The notes below the pieces were generated by a model, which saw only the letters and a list, made by a program, of their open reading frames with translations, made no database searches and was not told the DNA's origin. This document shows, in pieces, positions 32,892 through 33,010 of a DNA stretch of 33,010 nt. The position numbers were made by a program, and so were the translations under genes. Source of the DNA: Flavobacteriales bacterium. Its GTDB lineage: Bacteria; Bacteroidota; Bacteroidia; Flavobacteriales; Flavobacteriaceae. The first letter of the stretch is position 1. Every line of letters starts with the position of its first letter. Where the stretch lies: the NCBI GenBank assembly GCA_011526365.1, contig WTIO01000053.1, positions 1 to 33,010 on the forward strand, read 5' to 3'.

Positions 32892-33010
<119 letters not shown>

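Overview
The window comes from the chromosome of a member of the Bacteroidota, most likely a marine-type Flavobacteriaceae. Evidence for this: starts lack Shine-Dalgarno sequences, a TAnnTTTG -7 promoter element recurs just upstream of start codons, transketolase is split into two subunits, SecA is about 1120 residues, and there are a DUF2795 small protein and an FKBP lipoprotein with Ca-binding repeats. Gene density is very high. No gap exceeds 300 bp; the largest is the 216-bp leader upstream of ilvD. I see no mobile element, prophage, CRISPR array or rRNA.

Layout. 1-60: 5' part of a tRNA-Lys (minus). 133-3165: shikimate kinase, a PyrR-like phosphoribosyltransferase, an Hsp15-like S4 protein (TTG start), an FKBP-type lipoprotein and a small beta-barrel protein. 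3178-4995 (minus): the two transketolase subunits, apparently co-transcribed with the beta-barrel gene. 5142-10876 (plus): tgt, an LptF/LptG permease, a DMT transporter, accA and dnaB. 10888-14391 (plus): an Nramp-like transporter followed by overlapping pxpA-pxpB-pxpC (5-oxoprolinase). 14388-15116 (minus): a nitroreductase. 15333-23649 (plus): ilvD-ilvB-ilvN-ilvC-ilvA, then an aldehyde dehydrogenase of the GapN type. 23660-29417 (minus): secA, a sterol desaturase/AGMO-like hydroxylase and a family-4 glycosyltransferase. 29495-32052 (minus): DUF2795 protein, PduO-type cobalamin adenosyltransferase and lnt. 32135-32887 (plus): pssA. 32892-33010 (minus): the C-terminal end of glmS.

How the genes work together. 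Threonine deaminase and IlvBN/C/D form the shared isoleucine/valine pathway; the adjacent GapN-type enzyme could supply NADPH for IlvC (inference). PxpABC hydrolyses 5-oxoproline to glutamate, and the linked Nramp-fold protein has lost the metal-binding residues of true Nramps, so it may carry a different substrate. Several envelope genes (lnt, secA, LptF/G, pssA, lipoprotein, beta-barrel) lie in the window but not as one operon.

Most of the window is conserved core genome and I do not see an obviously new multi-gene system. The points most worth following are the Nramp-like protein without metal ligands, a tRNA-guanine transglycosylase without its zinc cysteines, a GapN-like enzyme without the usual general-base glutamate, a structured leader before ilvD, and the repeated promoter pattern that implies very short mRNA leaders.
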